Assembly (NCBI GenBank): GCA_030684835.1
Contig: JAUXWZ010000022.1
Coordinates: 1 to 43,502, forward strand
Length of the DNA stretch: 43,502 nt
Source: Beijerinckiaceae bacterium
GTDB taxonomy: Bacteria > Pseudomonadota > Alphaproteobacteria > Rhizobiales > Beijerinckiaceae
Direction: 5' to 3'
The translations under genes and the position numbers were made by a program. Numbering within the stretch: the stretch's first letter is position 1; each line of letters starts with the position of its first letter. Shown here one piece after another: positions 14,460 through 23,533 of the stretch. The notes beneath the pieces are model-generated. The model was not told where the DNA came from. It saw only the letters and a list, made by a program, of their open reading frames with translations, and searched no databases.

Positions 14460-15494
14460 ATGATTCAGCCTCGATTGGCCCGGCATGCGCTGGGCGTGAT
14501 GATTGTTGCAGCTTCGCTCGCGACGCACGTCGCCCATGCGCAAGACTATTATGCGGGGAAGACGATCACGTTTCTCGTCGGCGGCAACCCCGGCGGGGGA
14601 TACGATGTGTACGCCCGCACAATTTCCCGGCACATCACCAAATATATTCCAGGCGCGCCGCAAAGGCTTGTGCGCAACCAGCCGGGCGCCGGCAGCGGAA
14701 CAGCGGCAGCCGCAATTTATAATACCGCGCCAAAGGACGGAACCTGGATTGGCGTGCTGTTTCCGGGCGTCATCATGGGCCCCATTCTCGATCCGCAATC
14801 GCGCATGACGTTCGATCCCGCAAAATTCGTCTACATCGCCAGCGCCGACAGCGGCACGCGGGTCTGCATTACGGGCAAGAAGTCATCCATCAAGACGATG
14901 AAGGACGCGCTGGAACGCAAAGCGATCATGGGCGCAAGCGCCGCCGGCGGGTCGAGCCGCGACTACGCTTACATGCTCAAGCACACCACCGGTGCGAAGT
15001 TTGACGTGGTGAGCGGTTACAAGGGTACGCCCGATATCTTCCTCGCCATCGAACAGGGCGAAGTCGACGGAACCTGCGGTCTCGACTGGTCGAGCCTCAA
15101 GGCGCAGCGTCCAACCTGGGTGCGGGACGGCATGGCGAACGTCATCATCCAGAACGGGCTCAGCAATGAGCCGGAACTGGACGCGTTGAAGGTTCCCAAC
15201 GTGTGGGAGTTCATCCAGTCGCCGCAAGACAAGGCGGCCATAGAACTTGTGCTCGCACAACAGGTTTTCGGCCGTCCCTATGTTGTCGCGCCAGAGACGC
15301 CGCCCGACGCGGTGCGCACGTTGCGCAAGGCGTTCATGGACGTCTTCGCGGACAAGGAGTTTCTCGCAGACGCCGAGAAGTCGCGGATCGACATCAGCCC
15401 AACCTCGGGTGAAGACGTGCAGAAACTCGTCGCCGAGGTCTTCGCCATGAAGGCGGATGTCGTGGAGCGCGCGAAAAAGATCACACAAGAGTGA
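14460..15494 (+). CDS. Bug/TctC-type periplasmic solute receptor (copy 2)
   Basis: This 344-residue protein has an N-terminal signal peptide (cut near HVAHAQ) and the Bug fold: TITFLVGGNPGGGYDVYART at the first strand, NQPGAGSG in the second ligand loop, GYKGTPDIFLAIEQGEVDGT and the conserved FGRPYVVAPETPPDAVRTL. The GGGYD loop is the usual ligand clamp for carboxylates. It lies 12 bases after the small cupin and 25 bases before a third receptor, making a cupin-receptor-receptor operon. Compared with its neighbour, the ligand loop residues (SADSGTRVCITGK against NLSEESDTCSVWH) differ, so the two probably bind different compounds. No transporter subunits are nearby. Confidence 0.88.
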   Translation: MIQPRLARHALGVMIVAASLATHVAHAQDYYAGKTITFLVGGNPGGGYDVYARTISRHITKYIPGAPQRLVRNQPGAGSGTAAAAIYNTAPKDGTWIGVLFPGVIMGPILDPQSRMTFDPAKFVYIASADSGTRVCITGKKSSIKTMKDALERKAIMGASAAGGSSRDYAYMLKHTTGAKFDVVSGYKGTPDIFLAIEQGEVDGTCGLDWSSLKAQRPTWVRDGMANVIIQNGLSNEPELDALKVPNVWEFIQSPQDKAAIELVLAQQVFGRPYVVAPETPPDAVRTLRKAFMDVFADKEFLADAEKSRIDISPTSGEDVQKLVAEVFAMKADVVERAKKITQE

Positions 15495-15519
15495 CGATCA
15501 CCAAGCACGGGAGACGGGC

Positions 15520-16566
15520 ATGACGATCGACAGGTTGGCGACGACAAAGATCATCGTCGGCGCGCTTGCGCTGCATGCAATCTGCAGCGTGCCCGTTCAC
15601 GCGCAGGACGGCGGTTTCTTCGCGGGCAAGACGATCAGCCTCGCCGTTCCCTCGGGGCCTGGTGGGGGCTATGACACTTACGCGCGCGCCTTCGCGCGAC
15701 ATTATCCCAAGCACATTCCCGGCAAGCCGCAGATCGTCGTGCAAAACACGCCCGGCGGCGGCGGGCTCGTCGCCGCCAACAACCTTTACAATCTTGCAGC
15801 GCGCGACGGCACAGCGATCGCCGTGCTCGCATCCAGTTCGTTTCTGGTTGCCGCGCTTGGCGAGAAGCTTGCGAAGTTCGACAATCTCAAGTTCACGCCG
15901 GTTGGAAACCTGAGCGAAGAATCTGACACATGTTCCGTGTGGCATCGATCTCCCATCGAGACCACGCAGGATCTTTTTTCGAAGGAGACGGTCGTCGGCA
16001 GCGAAGGCATCGGCTCCAATTCACAGACGTTTCCACTAGCGATGAACGACGTGCTCGGCATGAAGTTCAAGATCATTCCCGGCTATCAGGGCACGCAACT
16101 TCGCGCCGCCGCCATGGAGCGTGGCGAGTTGCACGGCGCTTGCGGCATCTTCGTCTCGACGCTGAACGCGCTGTTTGATCGCCAACTCAAGGAAGGCGCG
16201 TGGCGCGTCGTCCTGCAGATGGGCCTGTCGCGCAATCCGCGCTTTCCCGATGTGCCCAACGCGCTGGAGCTCGCAAAAACGCCGGACGCGAAGGCGACGT
16301 TGACGACCATGTTTGCGCAGCTTGCGCTTGGCCGCCCGCTCTATGCCCCGCCCGATGTGCCCGCCGAACAGGCCGCGACGTTGCAGAAGGCGTTCGCCGC
16401 CACGATGGAAGACGCGGACTATGCTGCGGAAGCAACTAAGTTGCGGCTTGATCGTCGCTGGTTCGGGCCCGAGCGCATGAACGAAATCATGCGCGAGATG
16501 AACAACGCCAGCGAACCCGTGAAAGCAAGTTTGCGCAAGATCCTCAAGATCGACGCTAGCAAATAA
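15520..16566 (+). CDS. Bug/TctC-type periplasmic solute receptor (copy 3)
   Basis: This 348-residue protein has a signal peptide (cut near PVHAQDG) and Bug motifs: SLAVPSGPGGGYDTYARAFA, then QNTPGGGGLVAANNLY, GYQGTQLRAAAMERGELHGA and LGRPLYAPPDVPAEQAATL. It is translated from an ATG after GGGAGACGGGC. The gene follows copy 2 by 25 bases and ends 10 bases before the stop of the convergent oligopeptidase gene. With copies 1, 2 and 4 this gives four receptors in 12 kb. In Bordetella and Cupriavidus such receptors are numerous and mostly orphan, some acting as sensors rather than transport partners; that could apply here, but it is inference. Confidence 0.88.
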   Translation: MTIDRLATTKIIVGALALHAICSVPVHAQDGGFFAGKTISLAVPSGPGGGYDTYARAFARHYPKHIPGKPQIVVQNTPGGGGLVAANNLYNLAARDGTAIAVLASSSFLVAALGEKLAKFDNLKFTPVGNLSEESDTCSVWHRSPIETTQDLFSKETVVGSEGIGSNSQTFPLAMNDVLGMKFKIIPGYQGTQLRAAAMERGELHGACGIFVSTLNALFDRQLKEGAWRVVLQMGLSRNPRFPDVPNALELAKTPDAKATLTTMFAQLALGRPLYAPPDVPAEQAATLQKAFAATMEDADYAAEATKLRLDRRWFGPERMNEIMREMNNASEPVKASLRKILKIDASK

Positions 16567-16576
16567 CGCATCGCGC

Positions 16577-18655
16577 TCAGGCAAGGCCGACGCAGCGCAG
16601 CGCGAAGGCGATTTCGCGCGCCCTCGCGCGCTGCGCGGCGCGCCTTCCCTCGGCGCCCGAATGACCCGTGTCGAAATCAACCGAGAGCAAAAAGGGCCCA
16701 CCGGTCGCGCGAGCGCGTAAACGCGCGATCCATTTTGCTGGCTCCCAATACGTCACACGCGGATCAGCAATTCCCGCGCGCGCGAGGATGGGTGGATAGC
16801 GCGTCGCGCGCACCTGTTCGTACGGCGAGTAGGATCGCATGCGCTCGAAGGCTTCACGGCTCGTAATTGGATTGCCCCATTCCAGCCACTCGCCGGGGGT
16901 CAGCGGAAGTTCATCATCAAGCATCGTCGTGAGCACGTCGACAAACGGCGCGTCGGCGATGATTCCCGCGAAGAGATCGGGATCGAGATTAACTGAGGCG
17001 CCCACAAGCATGCCGCCTGCGCTTGCGCCCTGCGCCACGATACGCCCCCGCGAGGTGAAGCCCTCATCGACAAGCTTTTGCGCGACGGCCAGAAAATCCG
17101 TGAAAACGTTTGGCCGGCCTTCGAGACGGCCCATCCGATACCAGCGCCGGCCGCGCTCAGACCCGCCGCGCACATGGGCGACTGCGTAAACAAACCCGCG
17201 CGAGAGGAGCGGCAACCGCTCGACCGAAAACGCGGGATCGATGCTCCAGCCATAGGCGCCGTATCCGTAGAGCAAGCATGGTGCGGAGCCGTCGCGCTTC
17301 ACACCGCGAGGACAGACAACCGAGATCGGCACGTCTTCGCCATCCGGCGCCTTCGCAATCAGACGATGAAGCTCGAAGTCGGCGCCAAAATCCTGCGGCA
17401 ACGTCTGACGCTTGAGCAGGGTTGACGCGCGGCGCGTGAAATCAAACTCATAGGCTTCGTTTGGCCGCAACGGCGTGGAGATCGAATAGCGAAGACTTTG
17501 CGCGTCGAAATCGTAGGACGGCAACAATTGCAGACGAAAGAATTGCGCGTCGATGGGCGCTGTTTCTTCGCTGCCGTCGGCATGACGACGAATGACGATG
17601 CGCGGCACGCCATTCTCGCGCTCGACGCGAACGAGATGATCAGCCAGACAGCGATGCGAAGACAACGTGACGCCCGCGCGATGAGGCACAAGATCGCGCC
17701 AGTTGGCGCGCTGCGGATTGGCGAGTGGAGCGCTGACGAGCTTGAAATCCTCGGCGTCGTCCGCATTCGTGCGGATGATGAGCTGGTCGCCAACATGGTC
17801 GGCGTAATATTGTACGCCTGCTTCGCGCGCGCAGATGAGCCTGAAACCCGCGTCAGGCGCCCCAGCGTCCAGCAGCCATTCCTCGCTGGATTGCGCGCCA
17901 CGCAAGGAGAGGATGATGAAAGCGCTCGATGTGCTACGCGACACGGAAGCTGACCACGAAGGATCGTTCTCGCGGAAGATTTCGACGCTGTCGGACGCCG
18001 CGCCGTCTAGCCTGCAAAGCATCACGCGCCCGGGCCGCAGGTCTTCACGGTATTGCACATAGACCAGCGCGCGCGCATCCCTCGTCCATGCAAGCGAGCT
18101 TGATGCGCGCTCCAGAACCAGCGCGAGATCGCGGCCCGATTGAAGATCACGCACGCGGATCTCGCCCTGCTCTGCGCCAGTGGCGTCCGCCACGTAAGCG
18201 AGATAGCGATGATCGGGAGACACGCGCCATCCCATGAGCTTGAAGAAAGCTTTGCCCGCAGCGCGTTCGTTGCAATCCAGAATGATTGATTCATTCAAGC
18301 CGGACCTGTCGGCGCGCACGATCAGCGGATGCTCGCCCTCGCCAAAACGTTGCCCGTAGGCGAAAGGTCCAAAGGGTTGCGGCGGCGCCGACCAGGGCGT
18401 CTCTGCGTTGCGTTGCATTTCTTCGACAACGCGATCTTGAACATCGCGCAGGCCGTCAAGATGCCAGGCCGCGTAACGCGCTTCTGCGCGAAGATGCGCG
18501 CTTATGTCCGTTGGAAGAAGATCAGGATTGCGAAGCGCGGCGCGCCAGTTGGCCGCCCGCATCCATGCATATTCGTCTACGAGCTCGACGCCGTGATAGA
18601 CCCGGCGTTGAGGCAAGCGTTTGGCGGCAGGCGGCGCGGGCGTAATATCGTTCAT
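16577..18655 (-). CDS. ptrB: Oligopeptidase B, prolyl oligopeptidase family S9A
   Basis: This 692-residue serine peptidase combines an N-terminal seven-bladed propeller (about 60-410) and a C-terminal alpha/beta-hydrolase domain. The triad is readable: S545 in QGASAGGM, D631 in AGIADPRVTYWEP and H665 in DTGHSG. The catalytic-domain segment LYGYGAYG and the sequence AHVRGGSERGRRWYRMGRL are typical of oligopeptidase B, which cuts short peptides after Lys or Arg. The ATG at 18655 gives MNDITPAPPAAKR; a GTG at 18676 in the same frame would add seven residues, and neither has a strong ribosome site. The receptor gene 18752-19807 lies upstream on the same strand, 96 bases away, and may be co-transcribed. 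The symbol is based on family resemblance. Confidence 0.85.
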   Translation of the reverse strand: MNDITPAPPAAKRLPQRRVYHGVELVDEYAWMRAANWRAALRNPDLLPTDISAHLRAEARYAAWHLDGLRDVQDRVVEEMQRNAETPWSAPPQPFGPFAYGQRFGEGEHPLIVRADRSGLNESIILDCNERAAGKAFFKLMGWRVSPDHRYLAYVADATGAEQGEIRVRDLQSGRDLALVLERASSSLAWTRDARALVYVQYREDLRPGRVMLCRLDGAASDSVEIFRENDPSWSASVSRSTSSAFIILSLRGAQSSEEWLLDAGAPDAGFRLICAREAGVQYYADHVGDQLIIRTNADDAEDFKLVSAPLANPQRANWRDLVPHRAGVTLSSHRCLADHLVRVERENGVPRIVIRRHADGSEETAPIDAQFFRLQLLPSYDFDAQSLRYSISTPLRPNEAYEFDFTRRASTLLKRQTLPQDFGADFELHRLIAKAPDGEDVPISVVCPRGVKRDGSAPCLLYGYGAYGWSIDPAFSVERLPLLSRGFVYAVAHVRGGSERGRRWYRMGRLEGRPNVFTDFLAVAQKLVDEGFTSRGRIVAQGASAGGMLVGASVNLDPDLFAGIIADAPFVDVLTTMLDDELPLTPGEWLEWGNPITSREAFERMRSYSPYEQVRATRYPPILARAGIADPRVTYWEPAKWIARLRARATGGPFLLSVDFDTGHSGAEGRRAAQRARAREIAFALRCVGLA

Positions 18656-18751
18656 TGCAACGTCTGGTCCGGTCACGCGTCAAAGCGCGCCACGCTTTAA
18701 GTAGGCGCTGCCCTCACCCAAGGCAACGCCGCCTTCTTTCGCCCGCCGCCT

Positions 18752-19807
18752 TCACTTGGGAAGTTTGCGCTGATCTTCCGCTTTGGGCTCAAGAGCCATT
18801 TTAACGCGGCTTCGAACAGTCTCAGGCGCATCGATCAGCTCCGTCACGATGCGGGTCAGAACATCTGCGCTCATCGGGCGAATCTCGGCGTTTGATTTGG
18901 CCGCTTCATTCTTGAACTCGGGATCCAGCAGCGCGAGGTCGAACGCCTTGCGCAACGCGGCGACCCGGTCGGCAGGCACGCCCGGCGTTGTCGCGACAGG
19001 ACGCCCCACCGAGACGGCCTTCGACATGTAATCGGCCACAGGCCTGTCGGCTTCTGATAGTTGCAGGTCTTTCAGCAGCGGCACGCCGGGGAGGTCCTCT
19101 TCCGCTTCGATGCCGACCTGAAGCAGCGGCCGCAGTAGTTTTTCTTTCAGGTAATGTGGCTTCGAGGTCATGTAGCCGGCGTAGGTGTTGGTGCCGCGTC
19201 CCTCAAGTTCGCCGCGCTCCATCGCAAGATCCACATGCTGGCCGTTCGGATACCCCACGACGATTGCAAGCTTGGTGCCCAGAATATTGTTGTAGAACGC
19301 GGGTAATTGCACTGACATCGAACCTGCGCCTGTCGAGCCGATTGTCGTGACGCGCGTCTTGGCGTCCTCAAGTGTTTTTGTCGGCGACGTATGCCAGACC
19401 GCGAGCAATTGATTCGAGTTCGCCATGTTTCCAAGCCAGTTGAACTTGCGAAGATCGACCTTCAGACTGGGGTTGAGCCCGAGCGCCTGATCGACCGGCA
19501 ATCCCTGACTGACCATGGTGAGGATGGTGCCGTCCTGCGGCGCTATCTGGCCGACGTAGTTCGCGGCGATAATGCCGCCGCCGCCTGGCATGTTCTGCGG
19601 CGTCACATTGGGCTGCCCGGGAATATGCCTGCCGATATGGCGCGCCAGCAGCCGCGAGAGCTGATCATAGTCGCCGCCGGGGGGCGTACGGATGATGAAC
19701 CGCATTTGCTTGCCAGCGTAAAAGCTTGCGACCGTATCGGCCGCGACCGGGCCCGCAATTGCGATGAGCGCAACAGAAGCGGCAAGTGTCGTAATCGACT
19801 TTTTCAT
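18752..19807 (-). CDS. Bug/TctC-type periplasmic solute receptor (copy 4)
   Basis: This 351-residue protein has a signal peptide (MKKSITTLAASVALIAIAG, cut near VAADT). The Bug core is recognisable, but the first ligand loop reads RTPPGGDYDQLSRLLARHIG: Asp replaces the third Gly of the usual GGGYD, which may change the ligand. Other family segments are PQNMPGGGGIIAANYVG, GYPNGQHVDLAMERGELEG and VGRPVATTPGVPADRVAAL. The ATG at 19807 follows GGAGGAA; earlier in-frame codons up to 19876 are rejected because they precede that ribosome site. This gene is divergent from the Gfo/Idh oxidoreductase and is followed on its strand by ptrB, an unusual receptor-peptidase pairing. Confidence 0.88.
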   Translation of the reverse strand: MKKSITTLAASVALIAIAGPVAADTVASFYAGKQMRFIIRTPPGGDYDQLSRLLARHIGRHIPGQPNVTPQNMPGGGGIIAANYVGQIAPQDGTILTMVSQGLPVDQALGLNPSLKVDLRKFNWLGNMANSNQLLAVWHTSPTKTLEDAKTRVTTIGSTGAGSMSVQLPAFYNNILGTKLAIVVGYPNGQHVDLAMERGELEGRGTNTYAGYMTSKPHYLKEKLLRPLLQVGIEAEEDLPGVPLLKDLQLSEADRPVADYMSKAVSVGRPVATTPGVPADRVAALRKAFDLALLDPEFKNEAAKSNAEIRPMSADVLTRIVTELIDAPETVRSRVKMALEPKAEDQRKLPK

Positions 19808-20097
19808 GGACGTTCCTCCAGCTGCGCCGGTCATTCGACCGCTCTTTCGACCTATGGAGGAGGTTGCGGACCGCACTGCGCGTCACAACAGGTCAGCGGA
19901 CAAAATCCTGCCCGGATTGTTGGCCGCGTTTTCCTCCCTTGCGGCGCGGCGGGGTTCACCCCCATTGCGCCCGTTTGCAAGAGTTTGCAGGAAATGGCGG
20001 CTCCCGCAAGGCCTGTGGCCTCCGAGAAATCGTCCTTATTAGACATGACGGCGCGAACAAGCCGGTCTAATCTGGGATCACTTTGGAGGGGGGCGGT

Positions 20098-21063
20098 ATG
20101 ATCAGGCTTGGAATCGTTGGGCTCGGGCCTTGGGGCAAGCGTCTCGTGGAATCGGTGCAGGGCAAGTCGGACAAGGTGAAATTCGCTGCCGCTTATGTCC
20201 CACGCCCCGAAAAGGTTGCTGATTACGTCGCGGCTAACAGCATCAAACTAGCCGGCAGCCTCGATGAATTGTTCGCCGATCCGGCAATCGACGCCATCGT
20301 GTCCTGCGGGCCCGCAAATCTTCATGGCGAGCATTCGCTGGCGGCTTTGAACGCGGGGAAGCCCGTGCTGGCCATCAAACCCATGGCGCTGAACGCCGCG
20401 CAAGCGCAGGCGCTGGGCGAGGCGGCGTCGAAGAAGGGGTTGCTGCTCGCGCTCGGCTACAATCGCTGCTTCATGCCCAACATCACCGCGCTGCGCACCG
20501 AAATCGCCAACGGCGCGCTGGGCCAAATTCTGCACACCGAAGGCGACTTCTGCGTTCATCGCCATTTCAACATCAAGGAAGGCGGCTGGAAGGGCGACCC
20601 GCTTCACTCGCCACCCGGCAGCCTCTCGGATCATGTTCTCTATCTGACCATTGAGGCTCTCGGCCCCCTCGTGCAGGTGCACGCCATCTCCCAGCACGGC
20701 GTGAGCGATAATCGCCTCTCGGACGTGACCGCGACGCTGGCGAAAGCGCGCAGCGGCGCCAGCGCCTTCCTCACCGCCATCGGCACCACCGCCAACGAAT
20801 TCCGCTTTCACGTTTTTGGCTCCAAAGGCTGGGCCGAAGCGCGCGGCGAGCGCAGCTTCCGGCTGGAAACGGCTGGCGGCCGGAGCGTCACCACAGAATT
20901 CCTCGACGCCGACCCCGAGCGGCTTGAGGTGGAAGCCTTCGCCGACGCGCTCACGGGCCACAAACCGTTTCCCGTGACAGCGCAGGATGCTGTGCACAGC
21001 GTTGCGGTGCTGGAAGCGATAGCCCGCTCGGCCAATTCGGGTCAGCCCGTGTCTCTGGGTTGA
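20098..21063 (+). CDS. Gfo/Idh/MocA family oxidoreductase
   Basis: This 321-residue protein has an N-terminal Rossmann nucleotide site (MIRLGIVGLGPWGKRL) and the family's lysine-containing segment, here GKPVLAIKPMALN in place of the usual EKP. A C-terminal alpha/beta substrate domain includes EGDFCVHRHFNIKEGGWKGD and SLSDHVLYLTIEALG, where D and H of the SDHVLY motif are candidates for catalysis. These enzymes use NAD(P) to oxidise or reduce sugars, inositols and related polyols or acids; the substrate here is unknown. The ATG at 20098 is preceded by TTGGAGGGGGGCGG; a TTG at 20083 overlaps that site and is rejected. A small membrane protein gene starts 5 bases after its stop, so both probably share a transcript. 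Confidence 0.85.
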   Translation: MIRLGIVGLGPWGKRLVESVQGKSDKVKFAAAYVPRPEKVADYVAANSIKLAGSLDELFADPAIDAIVSCGPANLHGEHSLAALNAGKPVLAIKPMALNAAQAQALGEAASKKGLLLALGYNRCFMPNITALRTEIANGALGQILHTEGDFCVHRHFNIKEGGWKGDPLHSPPGSLSDHVLYLTIEALGPLVQVHAISQHGVSDNRLSDVTATLAKARSGASAFLTAIGTTANEFRFHVFGSKGWAEARGERSFRLETAGGRSVTTEFLDADPERLEVEAFADALTGHKPFPVTAQDAVHSVAVLEAIARSANSGQPVSLG

Positions 21064-21068
21064 CCGCC

Positions 21069-21332
21069 ATGATGCGCGTGACATTTTTCGACCGCTTCCT
21101 GATTTTCCTCGCCATCAAGCTGAAAGTTTCGCCGCTGCTCGCGCACATCCTGCTAATGGTCGCGATCACGGCGCTGTTTGCGGGTATGGCTCCCGACGCG
21201 GCTGTCATGCTGCGGCGGCTGGATTACCTCGCCATCTGGATCGCCACCTGCGCCTTCGGAATTTTCGTCACCTGGTTCTCGAAGGGCGAGTACAAAGACG
21301 CTTGGCGGCGTTCCGACATCTGGCGCGAATGA
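21069..21332 (+). CDS. Small two-helix membrane protein, unknown function
   Basis: This is a predicted 87-residue protein. Two hydrophobic segments are visible: LLAHILLMVAITALFAGM (about 26-43) and YLAIWIATCAFGIFVTWF (about 55-72), with a short charged tail KGEYKDAWRRSDIWRE. The start could be ATG 21069 or the adjacent ATG 21072. I recognise no family. It follows the oxidoreductase by 5 bases and precedes the RNase D gene by 96 bases, so it may belong to either transcript. Confidence 0.6.
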   Translation: MMRVTFFDRFLIFLAIKLKVSPLLAHILLMVAITALFAGMAPDAAVMLRRLDYLAIWIATCAFGIFVTWFSKGEYKDAWRRSDIWRE

Positions 21333-21428
21333 GCCCACGTTTCGCGCTTCTCGCCGGGCGTGCTATGGCGGCGTCCGAAACTTCCGGAGTCACTTCGCCC
21401 ATGGCCTTCCGCTCATGACCGTCCGCTC

Positions 21429-22043
21429 ATGACTATCCGTTTGCACCGGGGCGATCTTCCGGACGACTTCCTGCCAGGCGATTCTGTCGCCATCGACACC
21501 GAGACCCTCGGGCTCAACCCGCATCGCGACCGGCTTTGCGTCGTTCAATTATCGCGCGGCGATGGCACTGCGGACGTGGTGCAGATTGCCGCGGGACAAA
21601 CGGCGGCTCCCAATCTGACCCGCCTGCTCGCCGATCCCGCAGTCATGAAGATCTTTCATTTCGCGCGGTTCGACGTCGCGGTCCTTTACAAGACGTTCGG
21701 CGTGATCGCGCAGCCGCTGTATTGCACGAAGATCGCATCCAAGCTCGTGCGCACCTACACGGACCGTCACGGTCTCAAGGATCTTGTGCGCGAGTTGCTC
21801 GGCGTCGATCTTTCCAAGCAGCAGCAGTCATCGGACTGGGCGGCGGAGACGCTTTCGGACGCGCAGCTTGCGTATGCCGCGTCCGACGTATTGCATCTTC
21901 ACGGACTTCGCCGGAAGCTCGACTTTATGCTTGAGCGTGAGGGCCGCGCCGATCTGGCTGCGGCCTGTTTCGGGTTCTTGCCCACGCGCGCCCGGCTGGA
22001 CTTGATAGGCTGGCCCGATCAGGACATATTTTCCCACGAGTAG
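21429..22043 (+). CDS. Ribonuclease D-like 3'-5' exonuclease (DEDDy)
   Basis: This 204-residue cytoplasmic protein consists almost only of the DEDD 3'-5' exonuclease domain. Exo I is AIDTETLGL (Asp and Glu), Exo II is FHFARFDVAVL (Asp), and Exo III is YAASDVLHL with Tyr and Asp, which makes it the DEDDy class. The HRDC domains of full-length RNase D (about 375 residues) are absent, as in the short alphaproteobacterial form. It should trim the 3' ends of RNAs such as tRNA precursors using two metal ions. The ATG at 21429 starts MTIRLHRGD; the frame is open further upstream but without conserved sequence. It is followed by lptC 82 bases later. Confidence 0.88.
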   Translation: MTIRLHRGDLPDDFLPGDSVAIDTETLGLNPHRDRLCVVQLSRGDGTADVVQIAAGQTAAPNLTRLLADPAVMKIFHFARFDVAVLYKTFGVIAQPLYCTKIASKLVRTYTDRHGLKDLVRELLGVDLSKQQQSSDWAAETLSDAQLAYAASDVLHLHGLRRKLDFMLEREGRADLAAACFGFLPTRARLDLIGWPDQDIFSHE

Positions 22044-22125
22044 CGGCTGGGGCGCACGCGCCGCAACTTTGCCATGACGCCTGTGCATTGACATACGAAC
22101 AGACCTCTCCTGGAGCCTTCCCGGC

Positions 22126-22845
22126 ATGACTGACACCGCCGTCCGACTGGATCGGCCGCGCCGCGGCCCGCCGCTGGCGAACCGCGCTCAGGCGTTCCGC
22201 CAGGCGGCGCGTCATACGCGGCTCGTGCAGTTTTTACGGCGCGCGATCGTTTTGGGCTCCATCGCACTGGTCGCGGGCGTGGCGGGCTGGTCGTTTCTGT
22301 GGTCGGGAGGCAAGCTGCCAGGCGGCGTGACCATCAATCAAGCGACGCTGAATGGCACACGCGTCATGATGGATTTGCCGAAGCTCAACGGCTTCCGGCG
22401 AGACGGGCGGCCCTACGAGGTGCGCGCACGCTCGGGCATTCAGGATATCCGCACGCCCAAGATCATCGAACTCGTCGAAATCGACGCAACGGTGCAAACA
22501 GCGGACGGCGCGTCCGTCCGCGTCGTGGCGCCGGCGGGCGTGTTCGACAGCGGCGCTGACAAGATGAAGCTCAATGGCGGAACGGGTGGGGATCGCATCC
22601 GCATCACGAGCACGGACGGCTACGACGCGCTGATGCGGTCGGCGGAAATGGACTTCAAGAAGGGCGATGTCATCAGCAATGAACCGGTTGAAGTGACGCT
22701 TAAGAACGGCGCCGTCAGTTCGGACAGTCTGGAGATCCAGGGTCACGGCGCGCAGGTCACCTTTACGGGCAACGTGAAATCGACCATTGCTCCAGACAGC
22801 AGCGTGCGCGCGACCCCGGCCCGAGTGGAAGGCAAGAAGGAATGA
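22126..22845 (+). CDS. lptC: LPS export system protein LptC
   Basis: This 239-residue protein is anchored by one membrane helix (AIVLGSIALVAGVAGWSFLW, about 43-62) after a basic cytoplasmic N-terminus. The periplasmic beta-jellyroll follows, with segments such as PKLNGFRRDGRPYEVRA and SADGYDALMRSAEMDFKKG-like strands. LptC sits on the inner-membrane LptB2FG complex and hands lipopolysaccharide to LptA. The gene is first in lptC-lptA-lptB and overlaps lptA by four bases (ATGA), indicating translational coupling. A GGAG lies 11 bases before the ATG. LptC is weakly conserved in sequence, so identification rests on topology and gene order. Confidence 0.88.
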   Translation: MTDTAVRLDRPRRGPPLANRAQAFRQAARHTRLVQFLRRAIVLGSIALVAGVAGWSFLWSGGKLPGGVTINQATLNGTRVMMDLPKLNGFRRDGRPYEVRARSGIQDIRTPKIIELVEIDATVQTADGASVRVVAPAGVFDSGADKMKLNGGTGGDRIRITSTDGYDALMRSAEMDFKKGDVISNEPVEVTLKNGAVSSDSLEIQGHGAQVTFTGNVKSTIAPDSSVRATPARVEGKKE

Positions 22846-23453
22846 CTTTTTCGATGCGCCAAATCCTGAATGCCAGCATTTTTGCCTGCGTCATGGGGAT
22901 CATCGCCCTGCCCGCACAACCTGCGCTGGCGCAACGCACGGGCAGCCCTGTTCTGCCCGGCGGCAATTCGAAAGAGCCGATCCAGATTGACGCTGGCAAG
23001 CTCGAGTATATTGAGAAAGAGCAACGGCTCATCTATTCTGGCGGCGTTTTGGCCCGTCAGGGCGAAGCGACGCTTAAGGCTCCCACCCTCACGATTTTCT
23101 TCACGAAAGATGAGACGGCCAAAGGCGCAAAAACATCCAACGCTGCGGCGGCGCTTGGCGGCGGCGGCGACAATCAGGTTCGCCGGATGGAAGCGACTGG
23201 ACCGGTCACCGTCACTAACAAGACGCAGGTGGGGACCGGCGACCGGGGCGTTTATGACCGCGTCGAGAACAAGGTCTTCCTGATCGGCAACCCCGTCCTG
23301 ACGGAAGGCCCCCATGTGGTGCGCGGCAACGCGCAGTCGCAGCTCATTTATGATCTTACATCCGGGCGAGCGCAAATTTCGGGCGGGCGCGTGCAAAGCC
23401 TCATCACGCCCAGCCAGGGCTCACCTGCCGACCGGTCCAAGCCCAGGCCATAA
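22842..23453 (+). CDS. lptA: LPS transport periplasmic bridge protein LptA
   Basis: This 203-residue protein has a signal peptide (cut near ALAQRT) and one OstA/LptA domain: PIQIDAGKLEYIEKEQRLIY, then SGGVLARQGEATLKAPTLTI and TGPVTVTNKTQVGTGDRGVY. The beta-jellyroll forms the periplasmic bridge that carries LPS from LptC to LptD. A low-complexity insertion (about 85-110: KDETAKGAKTSNAAAALGGG) enlarges one loop. Translation is coupled to lptC by the ATGA overlap; lptB follows after 80 bases. Confidence 0.92.
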   Translation: MTFSMRQILNASIFACVMGIIALPAQPALAQRTGSPVLPGGNSKEPIQIDAGKLEYIEKEQRLIYSGGVLARQGEATLKAPTLTIFFTKDETAKGAKTSNAAAALGGGGDNQVRRMEATGPVTVTNKTQVGTGDRGVYDRVENKVFLIGNPVLTEGPHVVRGNAQSQLIYDLTSGRAQISGGRVQSLITPSQGSPADRSKPRP

Positions 23454-23533
23454 GCTTCCCCGCGCGTTGGCTGTTGCGCCGCAGTGCGCGGCGAGATACG
23501 CGATCAACACGATAAATCAGGTCGCCGGCACGC

